64,000 bases of DNA. It comes from Cohnella lupini (lineage in GTDB: Bacteria > Bacillota > Bacilli > Paenibacillales > Paenibacillaceae). A program made the translations under genes and the position numbers. The notes beneath the pieces are model-generated. The model was not told the origin of the DNA, ran no database searches, and saw only the letters and a program-made list of their open reading frames with translations. The DNA lies in assembly GCF_003386205.1 (NCBI RefSeq), contig NZ_QRDY01000002.1, positions 558,001 through 622,000 of the forward strand, read 5' to 3'. Of this stretch, positions 52,406 to 62,354 are shown piece by piece; the stretch's first letter is position 1, and every line of letters begins with the position of its first letter.

Positions 52406-53566
52406 ATGAAAAACATTCTCTTATATGATCTTTCCAATGACGGTCATCATTACGTCTATAATTCTACGGTTATGAACCAAATTAAGAATCAGTACGATAG
52501 AGCTTGTTACTATACGGCGACCGATGACGAGAAAATTATCGAAGGGCTCCAAGAAAATAAAATCGAAGTTCTTAATATCAAAATTAAACGAAAGCCGAAT
52601 CGGTATTTGAGCGTAGGCCGCCGAACGATTCTATTGCTGCGTATGCTGATGTTCGCAAGAATTCGGGGATTTAAGAGAGTTCATTTATTCCATCTGGACA
52701 GCAATATCGTATCGTTGATTTTCCTAGCGCCGTTACTGTTGGGCATTCAATTGACGGGTACGCTGCATTGGTCGCCTACGCGCAAGTGGAAGCGGAGGTT
52801 TCTCCTTTTGCTGCTTAAGTCATCCTTGGTCAACAAGATGGTCGTTCATGGCGATTATACGCAACGGAAGTTTATCGAGCTTCTGGGCACCGGGGATGAA
52901 AACAAGATCGTTAACATTCATTTTCCCAACTTTCCCGCATCCGTACGAAGGGACGAAGTCGGTCTTAAGCATATCGAAGCGCGGTTGGCCGGATACGTTC
53001 GCCCTTATCTTCTCTGCTTCGGCGGATTGCGGCACGACAAGGGAATCGACTTCCTTCTCGGAGCTATGTCATCTCTAAGGGATCGGGAATTCACCTTAAT
53101 CGTTGCCGGTTCGGAAGGAGATTTCAAGGAAGAGGACATTAGGCGATTATCGGGGAAATACGGAATTCGGGATAAATTGTTCGCGGATCTCAGGTTTATT
53201 CCCGACGATGCGATGGAGTACTACTTCGACTTATGCGACGCTGTCGTCTTGCCTTACCGCAAGCTCTTCTCCGGTCAAAGCGGTCCGCTGACGGAGGGTG
53301 CCGCTCGCAATAAGTATATTCTGGGTCCGGGTCATGGAGAGATCGGGCATACGATTCGCACCTACGAGCTGGGCGAGACGTTCGAATCCGAGAACGAGCA
53401 GGACTTAACGGACAAGCTTGCGATTACGATCGAAAAAGTAAATTCGGTCAGAAAAGGAAGAAGCGTAGAACCGCGCCCGGCGACGGAGAACGCTAACGCT
53501 TATGCCCCTCTGATCAATATCGATCGGTTCGTGAAGCGATACGCGCAATTTTTCAGCGGAGGTTAG
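52406..53566 (+). CDS. Glycosyltransferase family 4
   Basis: The protein has 386 residues, MKNILLYDLSNDGHHYVY. It is GT-B-like: LTGTLHWSPTR in the acceptor side, YLLCFGGLRHDKGIDFLL, LIVAGSEGD, and SGQSGPLTEGAARNKYILGP replacing a classical E-x7-E. The ribosome-binding site GAGAGAAGG is 13 bases from the ATG, rather far. Donor and acceptor unknown. It lies in the polymerase/flippase operon, so it probably builds the repeat unit. Confidence 0.82.
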   Translation: MKNILLYDLSNDGHHYVYNSTVMNQIKNQYDRACYYTATDDEKIIEGLQENKIEVLNIKIKRKPNRYLSVGRRTILLLRMLMFARIRGFKRVHLFHLDSNIVSLIFLAPLLLGIQLTGTLHWSPTRKWKRRFLLLLLKSSLVNKMVVHGDYTQRKFIELLGTGDENKIVNIHFPNFPASVRRDEVGLKHIEARLAGYVRPYLLCFGGLRHDKGIDFLLGAMSSLRDREFTLIVAGSEGDFKEEDIRRLSGKYGIRDKLFADLRFIPDDAMEYYFDLCDAVVLPYRKLFSGQSGPLTEGAARNKYILGPGHGEIGHTIRTYELGETFESENEQDLTDKLAITIEKVNSVRKGRSVEPRPATENANAYAPLINIDRFVKRYAQFFSGG

Positions 53567-53591
53567 GCGGATAGGGAGAGGGGGAGTCGTA

Positions 53592-55025
53592 ATGGAAAAG
53601 AAGCCATCCAACAGGTTAGAGGTCGCGATCATGTACGCTTATTTATTCCTATTGCCTTTCAATAGCGGCATTATGAAGGATTCCTTGCACTCCCTATCCT
53701 CCTCCGTTTCCTTCATTCCGCATCTGCTGGGGATTGCGTTGATGGCGGTGCTGATCTTTAGCAGAAAGCGGGATTACCGGCCTTCCGCGGTCGTTAAGAA
53801 AGTGGCATTCATCATCTTGCTGCTCAACCTATCGACTCTGATCATGGCGATTATTCAGTTCAAAGAGCTGGGCACGCTGTTCGGAAGGAATACGATCATC
53901 GCCGCCTCGCCCCAGATCATGTATTACGTTCAGATGATATTGGCGCTCGTATACAACGATTATATTTTTTCTCAGCTCGAGCTCAAGAAGGTCGTTCGGG
54001 TTATCATCTTCTCCTTCGTTACGGTAGGGATCGTCGGTTATTCGCAAATCATCACGATCCTTACGGGCAACGGGTTGACGACCGCCATCGCCGAGATGGT
54101 AACGCGGTTTACGGTAATGGACGAAGTATACGTTCTAAGGGTGCCCAAATTGAATTTGCTGACACCGGAAGCTTCCACGGCGGGAGCGCAGATTGCCTGC
54201 TTCATCCTCCCGTTGCTGTTATCGCTAACGAAACACAAGAAAATCGGCAGGGGATTAGGAATCGGACTTATCGCGGCATATATTCCAATCATCATCTTTA
54301 ACAACAGTAGCAGCGGGTTTCTCGGCGTTATTATCTGCATCGCCTGCTTCCTCTACTTGCTTCCGTTTCGCAAGCGTATACCGATATGGAACCTTCGAAT
54401 CTTGCTTATCTTGTCTACGCTTCTTATCGCGACGATCAATTTCAATGCCATTAAAGGCTCCGACTTTTTCGAAAGAACGTTTCTTAAGGCGGTCGATACC
54501 GAAAATTTGTCCACGTTGCATCGGACGACTTCCATCTATACGAATATGCAGTCGTTGAAAGATTACCCGCTGCTCGGGGTCGGGAACGGAATACAGGGCT
54601 TTTATTATATTAAATACTTTCCCAACTGGGGCTTCCAATCCGTTGAATCCACGGAGCTTTATTACGGAGAGGGAGGGTGGCCGGGATCCGGGGCTTTCGT
54701 ATTTACGTTCCTGTCGGCTTTCGGAGTCATGGGCATCCTTCTGCTGGGCTACATCATCTATCTCGTCAACCGGAACGTGAGATTGTTGAAGAAGACGCCC
54801 TATCGCTTCGTCTACGATTATGCTTTCTTAGGCAGCGTCGGCTTATTGTTCCAAGCATATTCCACGATCGATATCATCGGTAATTTCTATGCCATCTTCA
54901 TCATTTCATTCGCAATGGTTCGTCACGACGAGCGGGATCCCATAGCAGAATACGCCACCGGATCGAGGCTAGAGAAGACGGAAATGGGTTTTAACTACCA
55001 GACCGCGGTTAGGAGCAACATATGA
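53592..55025 (+). CDS. O-antigen polymerase-like membrane protein (Wzy)
   Basis: The protein has 477 residues with GAGAGGGGGAG upstream. About ten to twelve hydrophobic segments fill the chain. A large extracytoplasmic loop between about 300 and 370 (DYPLLGVGNGIQGFYYIKYFPN) carries the LGVG.G motif typical of the O-antigen ligase/polymerase family. It would join lipid-linked repeat units outside the membrane. Overlap with the flippase gene (ATGA) supports a Wzx/Wzy-type system. Such proteins are hard to assign by sequence; the assignment rests on topology, loop and context. Confidence 0.82.
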   Translation: MEKKPSNRLEVAIMYAYLFLLPFNSGIMKDSLHSLSSSVSFIPHLLGIALMAVLIFSRKRDYRPSAVVKKVAFIILLLNLSTLIMAIIQFKELGTLFGRNTIIAASPQIMYYVQMILALVYNDYIFSQLELKKVVRVIIFSFVTVGIVGYSQIITILTGNGLTTAIAEMVTRFTVMDEVYVLRVPKLNLLTPEASTAGAQIACFILPLLLSLTKHKKIGRGLGIGLIAAYIPIIIFNNSSSGFLGVIICIACFLYLLPFRKRIPIWNLRILLILSTLLIATINFNAIKGSDFFERTFLKAVDTENLSTLHRTTSIYTNMQSLKDYPLLGVGNGIQGFYYIKYFPNWGFQSVESTELYYGEGGWPGSGAFVFTFLSAFGVMGILLLGYIIYLVNRNVRLLKKTPYRFVYDYAFLGSVGLLFQAYSTIDIIGNFYAIFIISFAMVRHDERDPIAEYATGSRLEKTEMGFNYQTAVRSNI

Positions 55026-56596
55026 ATTCTAAAGTCATCTTCTCGGGAGCATTTATTTTATTGGTAGGCAATTTATTGAGCAGCGTGCTTGGACTGTCCA
55101 GGGAAGTGATTTCAGCGGCCTATTACGGGGCCGATATGCAGATGGATTCGTACTTGTTCGCGAATACGGTTCCTTCAATCCTGCTTTCCTTCATCGACGG
55201 CATTCTGATGGCGGGTTTCATTCCCTTGTTCATTAAGAAGAAAGTGAATCACAGCGCGGAAGAAGCGTCGTTAATGCTCAGTAATATGGTGAATTGGCTC
55301 ATTGTCGCGGTACTTGCGATAATGGCGGTCTGTTACGCGTTCAGCCACGTCTTGTCCGGATTTTTCGCCATCAACGAAATCGCTCACGGGCAAATCGAGC
55401 ATCTGTTATGGATTCTGCTGCCGGGCGTACTATTCTTCAGCGTCTCCTACGTCCAAACATCCGTGCTGAACAGCATGAATCATTTCGCGACGCCCGCGTT
55501 TCTGACCGTTATGAACAACGTTGTCATCATTCTGTTCATGGTGATATTCCACAGATGGTTAGGTATCGATTCCATGGCATGGGGATTCGTCATCGGGACC
55601 ATTCTTCAAGTCGCAGTGCAATGGCCCGTCATGCGTAAGCTCGGCGTCAAATATAGGCCGTACATGAGATGGAAGGACGAAGACATGCGCAAGCTGTTGG
55701 CGATGTCCTTGCCGATCGTCGGCTTGGTCGTCATCACGCAATGCGTGATGTTCGCTACCCGATATTTCTCGGCTTATTTGGATCCGGGAAGCGCTTCGTC
55801 CTTGAATTACGCCAGCCGATTCATCATGCTTCCGGTTACGTTGTTCGGCACTGCTCTGGTCAGCGCGAGCTATCCCGCGGCCACCCAGATGCTGGCGGAA
55901 CAGAAGATGAAAGACTTTAATGCGATCGTTATGAATTGCATCAAGAGTTTGGCGCTTATTTTAACGCCGATCATGTTGATCTGCATCTTATTCTCCCAGA
56001 ATATCATAAGGATTTTACTAGAAAGAGGGGCTTTTGACGCAAGAGCAACGCATATGACGGCCACGGCTTTCATGATCTTGTCGGCGGGAATCGTCATCAT
56101 ACCGATGCGCGATTTCTTTAATAAAATTTTCTTCAGCAAAGAGAACATGAGAATTCCGATTCTTACGTCTACTCTCTATCTTGCCGTGTTTATAGTCAGT
56201 TGCCTTGTTCTGGTTCCGGGAATGAGATATACGGGAATCGCCACGGCCAGTACGGTAGCTTCTCTAAGCTCGTTCCTGTTCCTGCTCTACCATTACCGCA
56301 AGCTGGATTCCGGCATACGCTCCGGCGTATCCTCGCTGTATTTCGCTAAAATCGGAATATCCTCTTCGGTCGGAGCCGGCGCGGGTTACGGTTTCTATTA
56401 CGTATGCTCGCGTTCAATGGAGAACCACCAGATGATGGACTTCGTTCTGGTCATCTTATCGATCTGTTTGAGCTTGGCTCTGTATCTCGCTCTCATCAAG
56501 CTGTTCAAGATCCAAGAAATCGATTACGTATACGAGAAGTTGGCATCGAGGTTTAAGCTTCGAAAGAGCGGAGCAGCCGTTGTCGGCAAGAGCTAG
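55022..56596 (+). CDS. MurJ/Wzx-type lipid-linked oligosaccharide flippase
   Basis: The protein has 524 residues with about fourteen hydrophobic segments. The N-terminal VGNLLSSVLGLSREVISAAYYGADMQMDSY, FANTVPS and FIPLFIKK are the MurJ/MviN subfamily signature. MOP-fold exporters carry lipid II or EPS units across the membrane. Since it sits between the polymerase and a glycosyltransferase, it is probably the EPS repeat-unit flippase, using a MurJ-like version of the fold. It overlaps the preceding gene by four bases. Confidence 0.88.
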   Translation: MNSKVIFSGAFILLVGNLLSSVLGLSREVISAAYYGADMQMDSYLFANTVPSILLSFIDGILMAGFIPLFIKKKVNHSAEEASLMLSNMVNWLIVAVLAIMAVCYAFSHVLSGFFAINEIAHGQIEHLLWILLPGVLFFSVSYVQTSVLNSMNHFATPAFLTVMNNVVIILFMVIFHRWLGIDSMAWGFVIGTILQVAVQWPVMRKLGVKYRPYMRWKDEDMRKLLAMSLPIVGLVVITQCVMFATRYFSAYLDPGSASSLNYASRFIMLPVTLFGTALVSASYPAATQMLAEQKMKDFNAIVMNCIKSLALILTPIMLICILFSQNIIRILLERGAFDARATHMTATAFMILSAGIVIIPMRDFFNKIFFSKENMRIPILTSTLYLAVFIVSCLVLVPGMRYTGIATASTVASLSSFLFLLYHYRKLDSGIRSGVSSLYFAKIGISSSVGAGAGYGFYYVCSRSMENHQMMDFVLVILSICLSLALYLALIKLFKIQEIDYVYEKLASRFKLRKSGAAVVGKS

Positions 56597-56630
56597 TAGA
56601 TTCCGGGCGGAGAAGGAAGGTTTTGTAAGG

Positions 56631-57815
56631 GTGAAAATATTGTTTCTTTCCTGGGCTTATCCGAAGGGCAACACTCCCTATTTGGGAATATGGGCGCATC
56701 AGCAAGCATTGGCGTTAACCGCTCTTGGCGCGGAAGTGGAAGTCGTGAGCACCGTGCCGTTTATTCCTAAAGTCGCCGGACGGATATCCGCGAAGATCAA
56801 GAAATATTCGCAAATTCCCAAGCGGGAAACGCTGGACGGGGTAACCGTCTATCATCCGAAATTTCTCCGGGCGGTGCCGGGCTCGATGCTGGACAGATTG
56901 CTTTTCCAGGTGACGGGATGGCAGTCGAGGATGGTTATCTCGAATTTGGAGAAGGCCCTGGAAATTCGGGAGTTCCAAGTCATTCACGCGCACAATTTGT
57001 TTCCCGACGGCGCGACCGCGTATTTGCTCAGCCAAAAGTACGGCATTCCGTACGTCATTACGCTTCACGACGTGGATAAATACAACAGCATCGCGGATAA
57101 AGGAATGCTTAAAGCCTTGTCCAGGCATATCCTCGGCCACGCGAAAAAGGTATTCGGAGTTAGCAGTAGAGTAAAGAACCATATATTGTCGCAAGTTCCC
57201 GAGCAACGGATCGACTTGCTTTACAACACTTTCTGGACGGATAACGACCACGGCCGGAAAACGGGGAAAAGCAAGAAAATCGTGACAATCGCATCTCTTA
57301 TCGAAAGAAAAGGCATCGAATATTTGATTCGGGCATTCCATAAGGTAGCTTTATGCGACGAGGAATACGAGCTCGTGGTTATCGGGAACGGATATGAATG
57401 GGACAAGCTGACGAGGCTTGCGGCACGACTCGGCCTTCAAAGCAGGGTCAAATTCGAAGGAATTCTAAGCCACTTGGAGGCTATGGAGCAGTTGTCCGAC
57501 GCGTCTATCTTCTGTTTGCCTAGCTGGGACGAAGCTTTCGGAGTCGTTTACGCGGAAGCGATGTCCTACGGCATTCCCGTGATCGGCTGCAAAGGAGAAG
57601 GGATCGGAGATCTCGTATCCCATCGAAGCAACGGAATGCTGGTGGAGCCAAGGAGCGTCGAAGAGCTGGCGGACGCCTTGAGCTATTTAATGATTAACGC
57701 GGCAGAAGCCGAGCGTATAGGGGAACGCGGAAGAGAAAGCATCAAAGAGCTGCGTCCGGGTTTGTTCGGAGAGCGATTGCTTAAGCAATATCGGGAAATC
57801 TTATCAATCGGCTAA
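56631..57815 (+). CDS. Glycosyltransferase family 4
   Basis: The protein has 394 residues from GTG 56631 (GGAAGG ten bases before; 35 bp after the flippase stop). The opening FLSWAYPKGNTPYLGIW, HAHNLFPDGATAYLL, TLHDVDKY, SLIERKGIEYLI, VIGNGYEW and the E-x7-E-like motif in AEAMSYGIPVIGCKGEG define a retaining GT4. It closes the wzz operon and is followed by a terminator at 57829-57857. Confidence 0.88.
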   Translation: MKILFLSWAYPKGNTPYLGIWAHQQALALTALGAEVEVVSTVPFIPKVAGRISAKIKKYSQIPKRETLDGVTVYHPKFLRAVPGSMLDRLLFQVTGWQSRMVISNLEKALEIREFQVIHAHNLFPDGATAYLLSQKYGIPYVITLHDVDKYNSIADKGMLKALSRHILGHAKKVFGVSSRVKNHILSQVPEQRIDLLYNTFWTDNDHGRKTGKSKKIVTIASLIERKGIEYLIRAFHKVALCDEEYELVVIGNGYEWDKLTRLAARLGLQSRVKFEGILSHLEAMEQLSDASIFCLPSWDEAFGVVYAEAMSYGIPVIGCKGEGIGDLVSHRSNGMLVEPRSVEELADALSYLMINAAEAERIGERGRESIKELRPGLFGERLLKQYREILSIG

Positions 57816-57828
57816 TGCCCTATTTGTA

Positions 57829-57857
57829 CCCCTCTAATGGAAAGAGGGGCTTTTTTT
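57829..57857 (+). terminator. Terminator of the wzz-wzy-wzx operon
   Basis: CCCCTCT (57829-57835) pairs with AGAGGGG (57843-57849), followed by seven Ts. Confidence 0.9.
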
Positions 57858-57941
57858 ATGTATAAATTGGTAAATCGTACACGCATTAGCCGTTAACGGC
57901 GCATATGAAGGAGTAACCCCAATAAAAGGCTGGTGAACATT

Positions 57942-59564
57942 ATGATCAATATCAAAGGCAGCCCTTATCGAGCCGTCGGAGACGGAATAACCGACGATAC
58001 GAGAGCGATACAGAGAGCAATCGACGCTGCCGGCCCCGGAGGAAACGTGTTTTTTCCCGAAGGGAAATATCGTATTACGGACTCGCTTCTTATAGACTAC
58101 TATCCCGGATTAGCGATCGATGGAGAGAATTGGGAAGGCGTCGCCGTCATCATGGATGCCAATAACAAACCCATTGTTAAATTTATCGCCCAGGATACGA
58201 ATGCCGTTACCCTCTCGAACCTTCACTTGCAGTACAAAACCCAGCAAGTGAAAGAGACGAACCCGAATAGCAGCGCGATCGAATACTCGGGCGCGGCGAA
58301 CGGCGAGAGCGGGTTTAACAATCATATATACACGAAAATAAGGATTACGTTCGCGACTTATGGTTTTAACGTGAATACGACCGGCATAGTTCCGATATGG
58401 GGTTTCAAATGGGAAGACATTATCCTTTCAAAGATCGGAACGACATGCTTCAGAATTCGCTCGGGACAACCTATTGACAGGCCGATGAATACGTTCGCGA
58501 ACGTTAAGATTATTCAAGACGCTAATGCCAATCCTTCGTACGCGTTCGACCTGCAATGCGAATTCTTGATCGACGCGCTCGATATCGGCGGATGGAAGAA
58601 CGAGATTCTGATCAACGATAGGGGTTACAACTGCGTCATTCGCTACGTGAATGTAGACGGTCACTCCATAACCAAGGACTTCTGTTCCCTGTTCATTCTT
58701 CAAGACGGAGCTTATGACGTTAGCGCGATAGACGCGAATATCGTCGCTTGGAAGAGCAGCCAGCATAAGCTGCTTCAAGGGAATGCTAACAGTACCCTCA
58801 ACGCAAGGAATATACGGGTCGATACCGGCGCCGGCGCCGTCCAGGGAAGCATGTCTATTCTGGGGACCTTCAAAAAAATCGTGGCCGCGGGCTTGCAGAA
58901 GGGAAGCGACGTCGATCCCGTTGAAGCGTATGCCGGTTACTTGAATGACGTATGGAATGTTTATTCTCTGGATGGATTGCCGCCCGTCATTCAGGATGGT
59001 TATTCCCTTCCCGCGGCAAGCGGGGAATACCGGGGCAGGATGTTCTATGTTCAATCGAAGCAGAACGGCGACCAGCTATTCGTATGCACGCTGGAAACGA
59101 ATAACTCGTATGCCTGGAGTAAAATCGACTTGGATGGCACAGGAGACGGCGGAGACGGCGTTAGTCCGCATGCGTCGACTCATATTACCGGCGGAACCGA
59201 CGTTATAGCGAACGCGGATACGACTGGGAAATCCGGGCTGATGTCCTCCGCCGATAAAACGAAGCTGGACGGAATCGAAGCGAAAGCCAACAATTACGTT
59301 CATCCCGCTACTCATCCGGCTACGATGATCGTGGAAGATCCCTCTCGCCGTTTCGTAACGGACGCGGAAAAGGCAAAATGGAATATCGACGGAGGAAGCG
59401 GCGGCTCTACGACGATAGCGCAATCTGTGACCTCTTTGCCGACGGCAAGCTCTGCCAACCGAGGACAACTCGTATTGTTGCTCGGAGCGACTAACGTGGC
59501 CGATATGACCTATATCTGTAAAAAGCTCGCGGACAACACCTATGATTGGAAACAAATCGACTGA
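57942..59564 (+). CDS. Beta-helix (pectate-lyase superfamily) protein with phage tail-type modules
   Basis: The protein has 540 residues from MINIKGSPYRAVGDG (GTG 57933 is an alternative). The N-terminal GDGITDDTRAIQRAIDAAG is the entry motif of pectate-lyase-superfamily beta-helices, found in phage tailspikes and EPS depolymerases; the right-handed helix runs to about residue 350. The tail has DGYSLPAASGEYRGRMFYV, then HASTHITGGTD, LMSSADKTKLDGI, HPATHPA and FVTDAEKAKWN, which are modules common in phage tail fibres, and a second LPTASSANRGQLVLL copy. There is no signal peptide. It may be secreted by another route, or be a tailspike-derived enzyme acting on the EPS. Confidence 0.75.
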   Translation: MINIKGSPYRAVGDGITDDTRAIQRAIDAAGPGGNVFFPEGKYRITDSLLIDYYPGLAIDGENWEGVAVIMDANNKPIVKFIAQDTNAVTLSNLHLQYKTQQVKETNPNSSAIEYSGAANGESGFNNHIYTKIRITFATYGFNVNTTGIVPIWGFKWEDIILSKIGTTCFRIRSGQPIDRPMNTFANVKIIQDANANPSYAFDLQCEFLIDALDIGGWKNEILINDRGYNCVIRYVNVDGHSITKDFCSLFILQDGAYDVSAIDANIVAWKSSQHKLLQGNANSTLNARNIRVDTGAGAVQGSMSILGTFKKIVAAGLQKGSDVDPVEAYAGYLNDVWNVYSLDGLPPVIQDGYSLPAASGEYRGRMFYVQSKQNGDQLFVCTLETNNSYAWSKIDLDGTGDGGDGVSPHASTHITGGTDVIANADTTGKSGLMSSADKTKLDGIEAKANNYVHPATHPATMIVEDPSRRFVTDAEKAKWNIDGGSGGSTTIAQSVTSLPTASSANRGQLVLLLGATNVADMTYICKKLADNTYDWKQID

Positions 59565-59578
59565 GGGAGGAATCGGTA

Positions 59579-60940
59579 ATGGCGATAAACAGAACGGTAA
59601 TCGACGTAACGGATTTCGGTGCGAAGCCCGGCGGTTCGGTGGATTGTACGAAAGCATTTATCGCGGCGATCGCCAAGCTGAAGAGCGACGGCAATATCCA
59701 GAACGGGCAATTGTATATTCCCGCGGGAATATACAAGATTACGGATCAAATCGTAATTCCGTTTATGACGGGTTTCCGCATTCAAGGCGACTCCAAAGGC
59801 GGAACGATCATCAGGCAATATACGAATAACAAGCCGATTTTTATTTTCGGAACGTCTTTGACTCATTCATGGACAATATCGGACATGACCTTGGACTACA
59901 ATACGGCGCAGCCCCCGGCGAATACGAGGTCGGCTCCGATCTACTTCGACCTGTTGTCGGGAACTTCCGACGGATTCTTTAACTTCGAGATCTATAACTG
60001 TACGTTCAGGAATGCCTATTACGGAATACTTCTGAATCCTAAAATTCAGTTGGCCGCTTGGGGCGTCTCGATCCGGAAATGCACCTTCGGGGAAATGTCG
60101 GGCGGAGCGGTGAAGCTGATTCCCGATCCGGCGGTCGGTCAGCCGATTATCAAGATGGAGGACTGTTATGTCCATTGCGATGGAATGAAGGAAAGGGCCA
60201 TCTTCATCGGCTATTGCGATACCGTTCTGCTGGATTCGGTAGAATTCAATAAAGGCAGCTTCGCCGGTACTCCTCAAATGGAAATCACGAGCTGCTACAA
60301 CGTCACGCTCTTAAATTGCAGGTCGGAGCTGGTCACGTTAGATACGAAGGGCAGCACGATGTCCTTATGGACTTTCCCTAACGCGAGCGTTCAGCTCATC
60401 GGTTGCACACTGACGAATATTCCCATTAACGGAGGCGGAACGACCTATCTGGTCAATGCGGGCACGAACGGGAAATTGACGGTAAGCGGGTTGATGACGG
60501 ACGCTCAGCTGAGAGCGGGAGGAACCGTGACGGCTACTAGAGCGGATGATTACCTGATGGCTTGCAATTTAAGAGCAAACTCTCCGGTGACTAGGTATGC
60601 AGCGGGAAGCGGACCCCGATTGGACGTAGATCAGTTGCAGCGTCCGAACTTGACGGACCGATCGGATACGAACGTAACTTTAACGGCGGCGGATGCGAAA
60701 AATCAAAGATTCAAAACGCTGGCGGCAAACCGAACGATTACCTTGCCGAGCGCGGGCGTATACGCAGGCTTGGAATTCACGATCATTAAGGCAAGCAGGG
60801 CAAATTTTACCCTGACCGTCAACGATGCGCTATCGAGCAACAACGATGTCGTGCTTCCGGCCGGCACTAAAGCCACCGTAACTTTCACGGCAACTTCCGC
60901 TACGGATTGGCAGCCTATCTCTTACAGCTTATTACCTTAA
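59579..60940 (+). CDS. Beta-helix (pectate-lyase superfamily) protein, second copy
   Basis: The protein has 453 residues from MAINRTVIDVTDFGAKPGG, with GGGAGG eight bases upstream and 14 bp after the previous gene, so both are one unit. DFGAKPGGSVDCTKAF is the superfamily entry, and turns such as NCTFRNAYYGILLN and NVTLLNCRSELV show the parallel beta-helix. The last 85 residues (NVTLTAADAKNQRFKTLAANRTITLPSAG, split by loops) form a separate beta-rich domain as seen in tail-fibre or surface proteins. No signal peptide is visible. Hydrolase, lyase or polymer-binding function is open. The unit lacks the GATACA palindrome. Confidence 0.72.
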   Translation: MAINRTVIDVTDFGAKPGGSVDCTKAFIAAIAKLKSDGNIQNGQLYIPAGIYKITDQIVIPFMTGFRIQGDSKGGTIIRQYTNNKPIFIFGTSLTHSWTISDMTLDYNTAQPPANTRSAPIYFDLLSGTSDGFFNFEIYNCTFRNAYYGILLNPKIQLAAWGVSIRKCTFGEMSGGAVKLIPDPAVGQPIIKMEDCYVHCDGMKERAIFIGYCDTVLLDSVEFNKGSFAGTPQMEITSCYNVTLLNCRSELVTLDTKGSTMSLWTFPNASVQLIGCTLTNIPINGGGTTYLVNAGTNGKLTVSGLMTDAQLRAGGTVTATRADDYLMACNLRANSPVTRYAAGSGPRLDVDQLQRPNLTDRSDTNVTLTAADAKNQRFKTLAANRTITLPSAGVYAGLEFTIIKASRANFTLTVNDALSSNNDVVLPAGTKATVTFTATSATDWQPISYSLLP

Positions 60941-60969
60941 CGCAATGAAAAGTTCCTTTTACAGGCGGA

Positions 60970-60996
60970 GCCGCCATATCCTATCGATATAGCGGC
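60970..60996. terminator. Imperfect hairpin in the spacer before the third beta-helix gene
   Basis: GCCGC-C-ATATC and GATAT-A-GCGGC pair around CTATC with one C-A mismatch. There is no T-run, so it is a weak terminator or processing site. Confidence 0.4.
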
Positions 60997-61032
60997 GTCC
61001 TTGCCGGTAGAGAAAGAATGTAGATAATTTTT

Positions 61033-61047
61033 GATACATAATGTATC
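61033..61047 (+). promoter_or_regulatory. Perfect GATACA-type palindrome before the membrane beta-helix gene
   Basis: GATACATAATGTATC is a perfect 15-bp palindrome. A weak candidate promoter (TTGCCG near 61002, A/T-rich -10 near 61026) lies just upstream, so the palindrome would sit at or just after the start of transcription. It matches the EPS-locus consensus best of all copies. Confidence 0.65.
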
Positions 61048-61082
61048 ATTGTGAAAAGACTTATATCAATATACGTATTCTA

Positions 61083-62339
61083 ATGTCGCAAACGGAAAGT
61101 AAGGAGGAGAGACTCGTTAAAGGATATAGAGGAAGTGCGGTTATCGCCTGCTTATCGTTCGCGATCGGATTTTTTGTCGCTTATGAATGGTTTCATTTCA
61201 ACGCTCGAGAAACGATAAGCGAAAGCATACCTAGCCGAATAGTGGACAAGCCAATAAGAGAGGCCATAAAAGTATCCGAAGAAGATATCGGTCAAATCAG
61301 CGTCATGGATTACGGAGCAGTCGGCGATAATGTAACGGATGATACGAAGGCTATCCAAAAGGCGCTAAACGATCTGGCTAACGAAGGAATGGCCGTTCTA
61401 TATTTCCCCCCGAGCACATACAAGATTACTTCTCCTCTTATCATACCTTACATGCAAGGCAAGGAAATCCGAGGTGCAACCTCGCTACAGAGCACCGTTA
61501 AGCAATATACCGATAATACACCGGTGTTTCAATTTGCGCATCCCGATACCCATACCATCTATATGCACGACATTGGAATATCCTACGCCAACCAACAGTT
61601 CCCCGAAGACGTCGACTCCTACGGTATCGGATTTCATTCCGCGGAAAGCAACGCGAACGGATTCTATCACTTGAACTTCGAGCGGCTGTCCATTCGGGGG
61701 GCGGCGGTAGGCATCGGAATCAATCAGGAGGTCGGCACGCAGACGGTATGGAATATCAAGGTGGCGGATAGCTCGTTCTATTCGATAAGCAAGCATATCG
61801 TCTATTTTAACCCGCCGACGCCGATCGGGATGCCGATGCACGTCTACCAGAACCTTCGCGTAATCAATACGGGAGATGAAGGAATCGCATCCCAAGGGGA
61901 AGCATTCGTATTTGCCGCCGTGGAAGCCGAGATTGAGCATCTGGATATCGAAGGTTGGCACGATACGATATTTTACGGAATCGGGGGACCCAAATACGTA
62001 GTCAAGCATGTACATGCGGAGCATCACGTATTCGACGAAGGCGGAACCGCGAATTTATTCTATATCGCCAACGGTTCTCTTAGCGTCGATAATTTGTCCT
62101 TCCAGGGGAGCTCGGACAACGCGGCGAAATTACAGTTGTTCCACTCCGACGGCCCGGAGGCTAACCTCTATTTGCAACGTATTCAGGTAGGATTGACCGA
62201 TAACGGCGGAGAAGCCGTGGTCGTTGCGTCGCGGCAATCCGATGCGTTCATTCGGGATATCAGCGCGAATATTCCGATTACTTATTCGCGGACTGAGTAC
62301 GAAGCAAGAATTCGAAATATGTATGCATATCCGGAATAA
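61083..62339 (+). CDS. Membrane-anchored beta-helix (pectate-lyase superfamily) protein
   Basis: The protein has 418 residues from ATG 61083; an in-frame ATG at 61041 overlaps the palindrome, and neither has a clear ribosome-binding site, so the start is uncertain. Residues about 19-36 (AVIACLSFAIGFFVAYEWF) form a membrane anchor or uncleaved signal, placing the rest outside. DYGAVGDNVTDDTKAIQKAL opens a pectate-lyase-superfamily beta-helix (about 75-410). It resembles the two preceding genes but is tethered and lacks the fibre modules. It may act on nascent or exported EPS at the cell surface. Confidence 0.78.
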   Translation: MSQTESKEERLVKGYRGSAVIACLSFAIGFFVAYEWFHFNARETISESIPSRIVDKPIREAIKVSEEDIGQISVMDYGAVGDNVTDDTKAIQKALNDLANEGMAVLYFPPSTYKITSPLIIPYMQGKEIRGATSLQSTVKQYTDNTPVFQFAHPDTHTIYMHDIGISYANQQFPEDVDSYGIGFHSAESNANGFYHLNFERLSIRGAAVGIGINQEVGTQTVWNIKVADSSFYSISKHIVYFNPPTPIGMPMHVYQNLRVINTGDEGIASQGEAFVFAAVEAEIEHLDIEGWHDTIFYGIGGPKYVVKHVHAEHHVFDEGGTANLFYIANGSLSVDNLSFQGSSDNAAKLQLFHSDGPEANLYLQRIQVGLTDNGGEAVVVASRQSDAFIRDISANIPITYSRTEYEARIRNMYAYPE

Positions 62340-62354
62340 TAAGGTGTTTGTCCG

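Noticed and set aside
61085..61092. GTCGCAAA as a third copy of the XRE-gene palindrome
   Set aside because: Only the right arm is present and it lies within or next to the start codon of the beta-helix gene; the left arm does not match.
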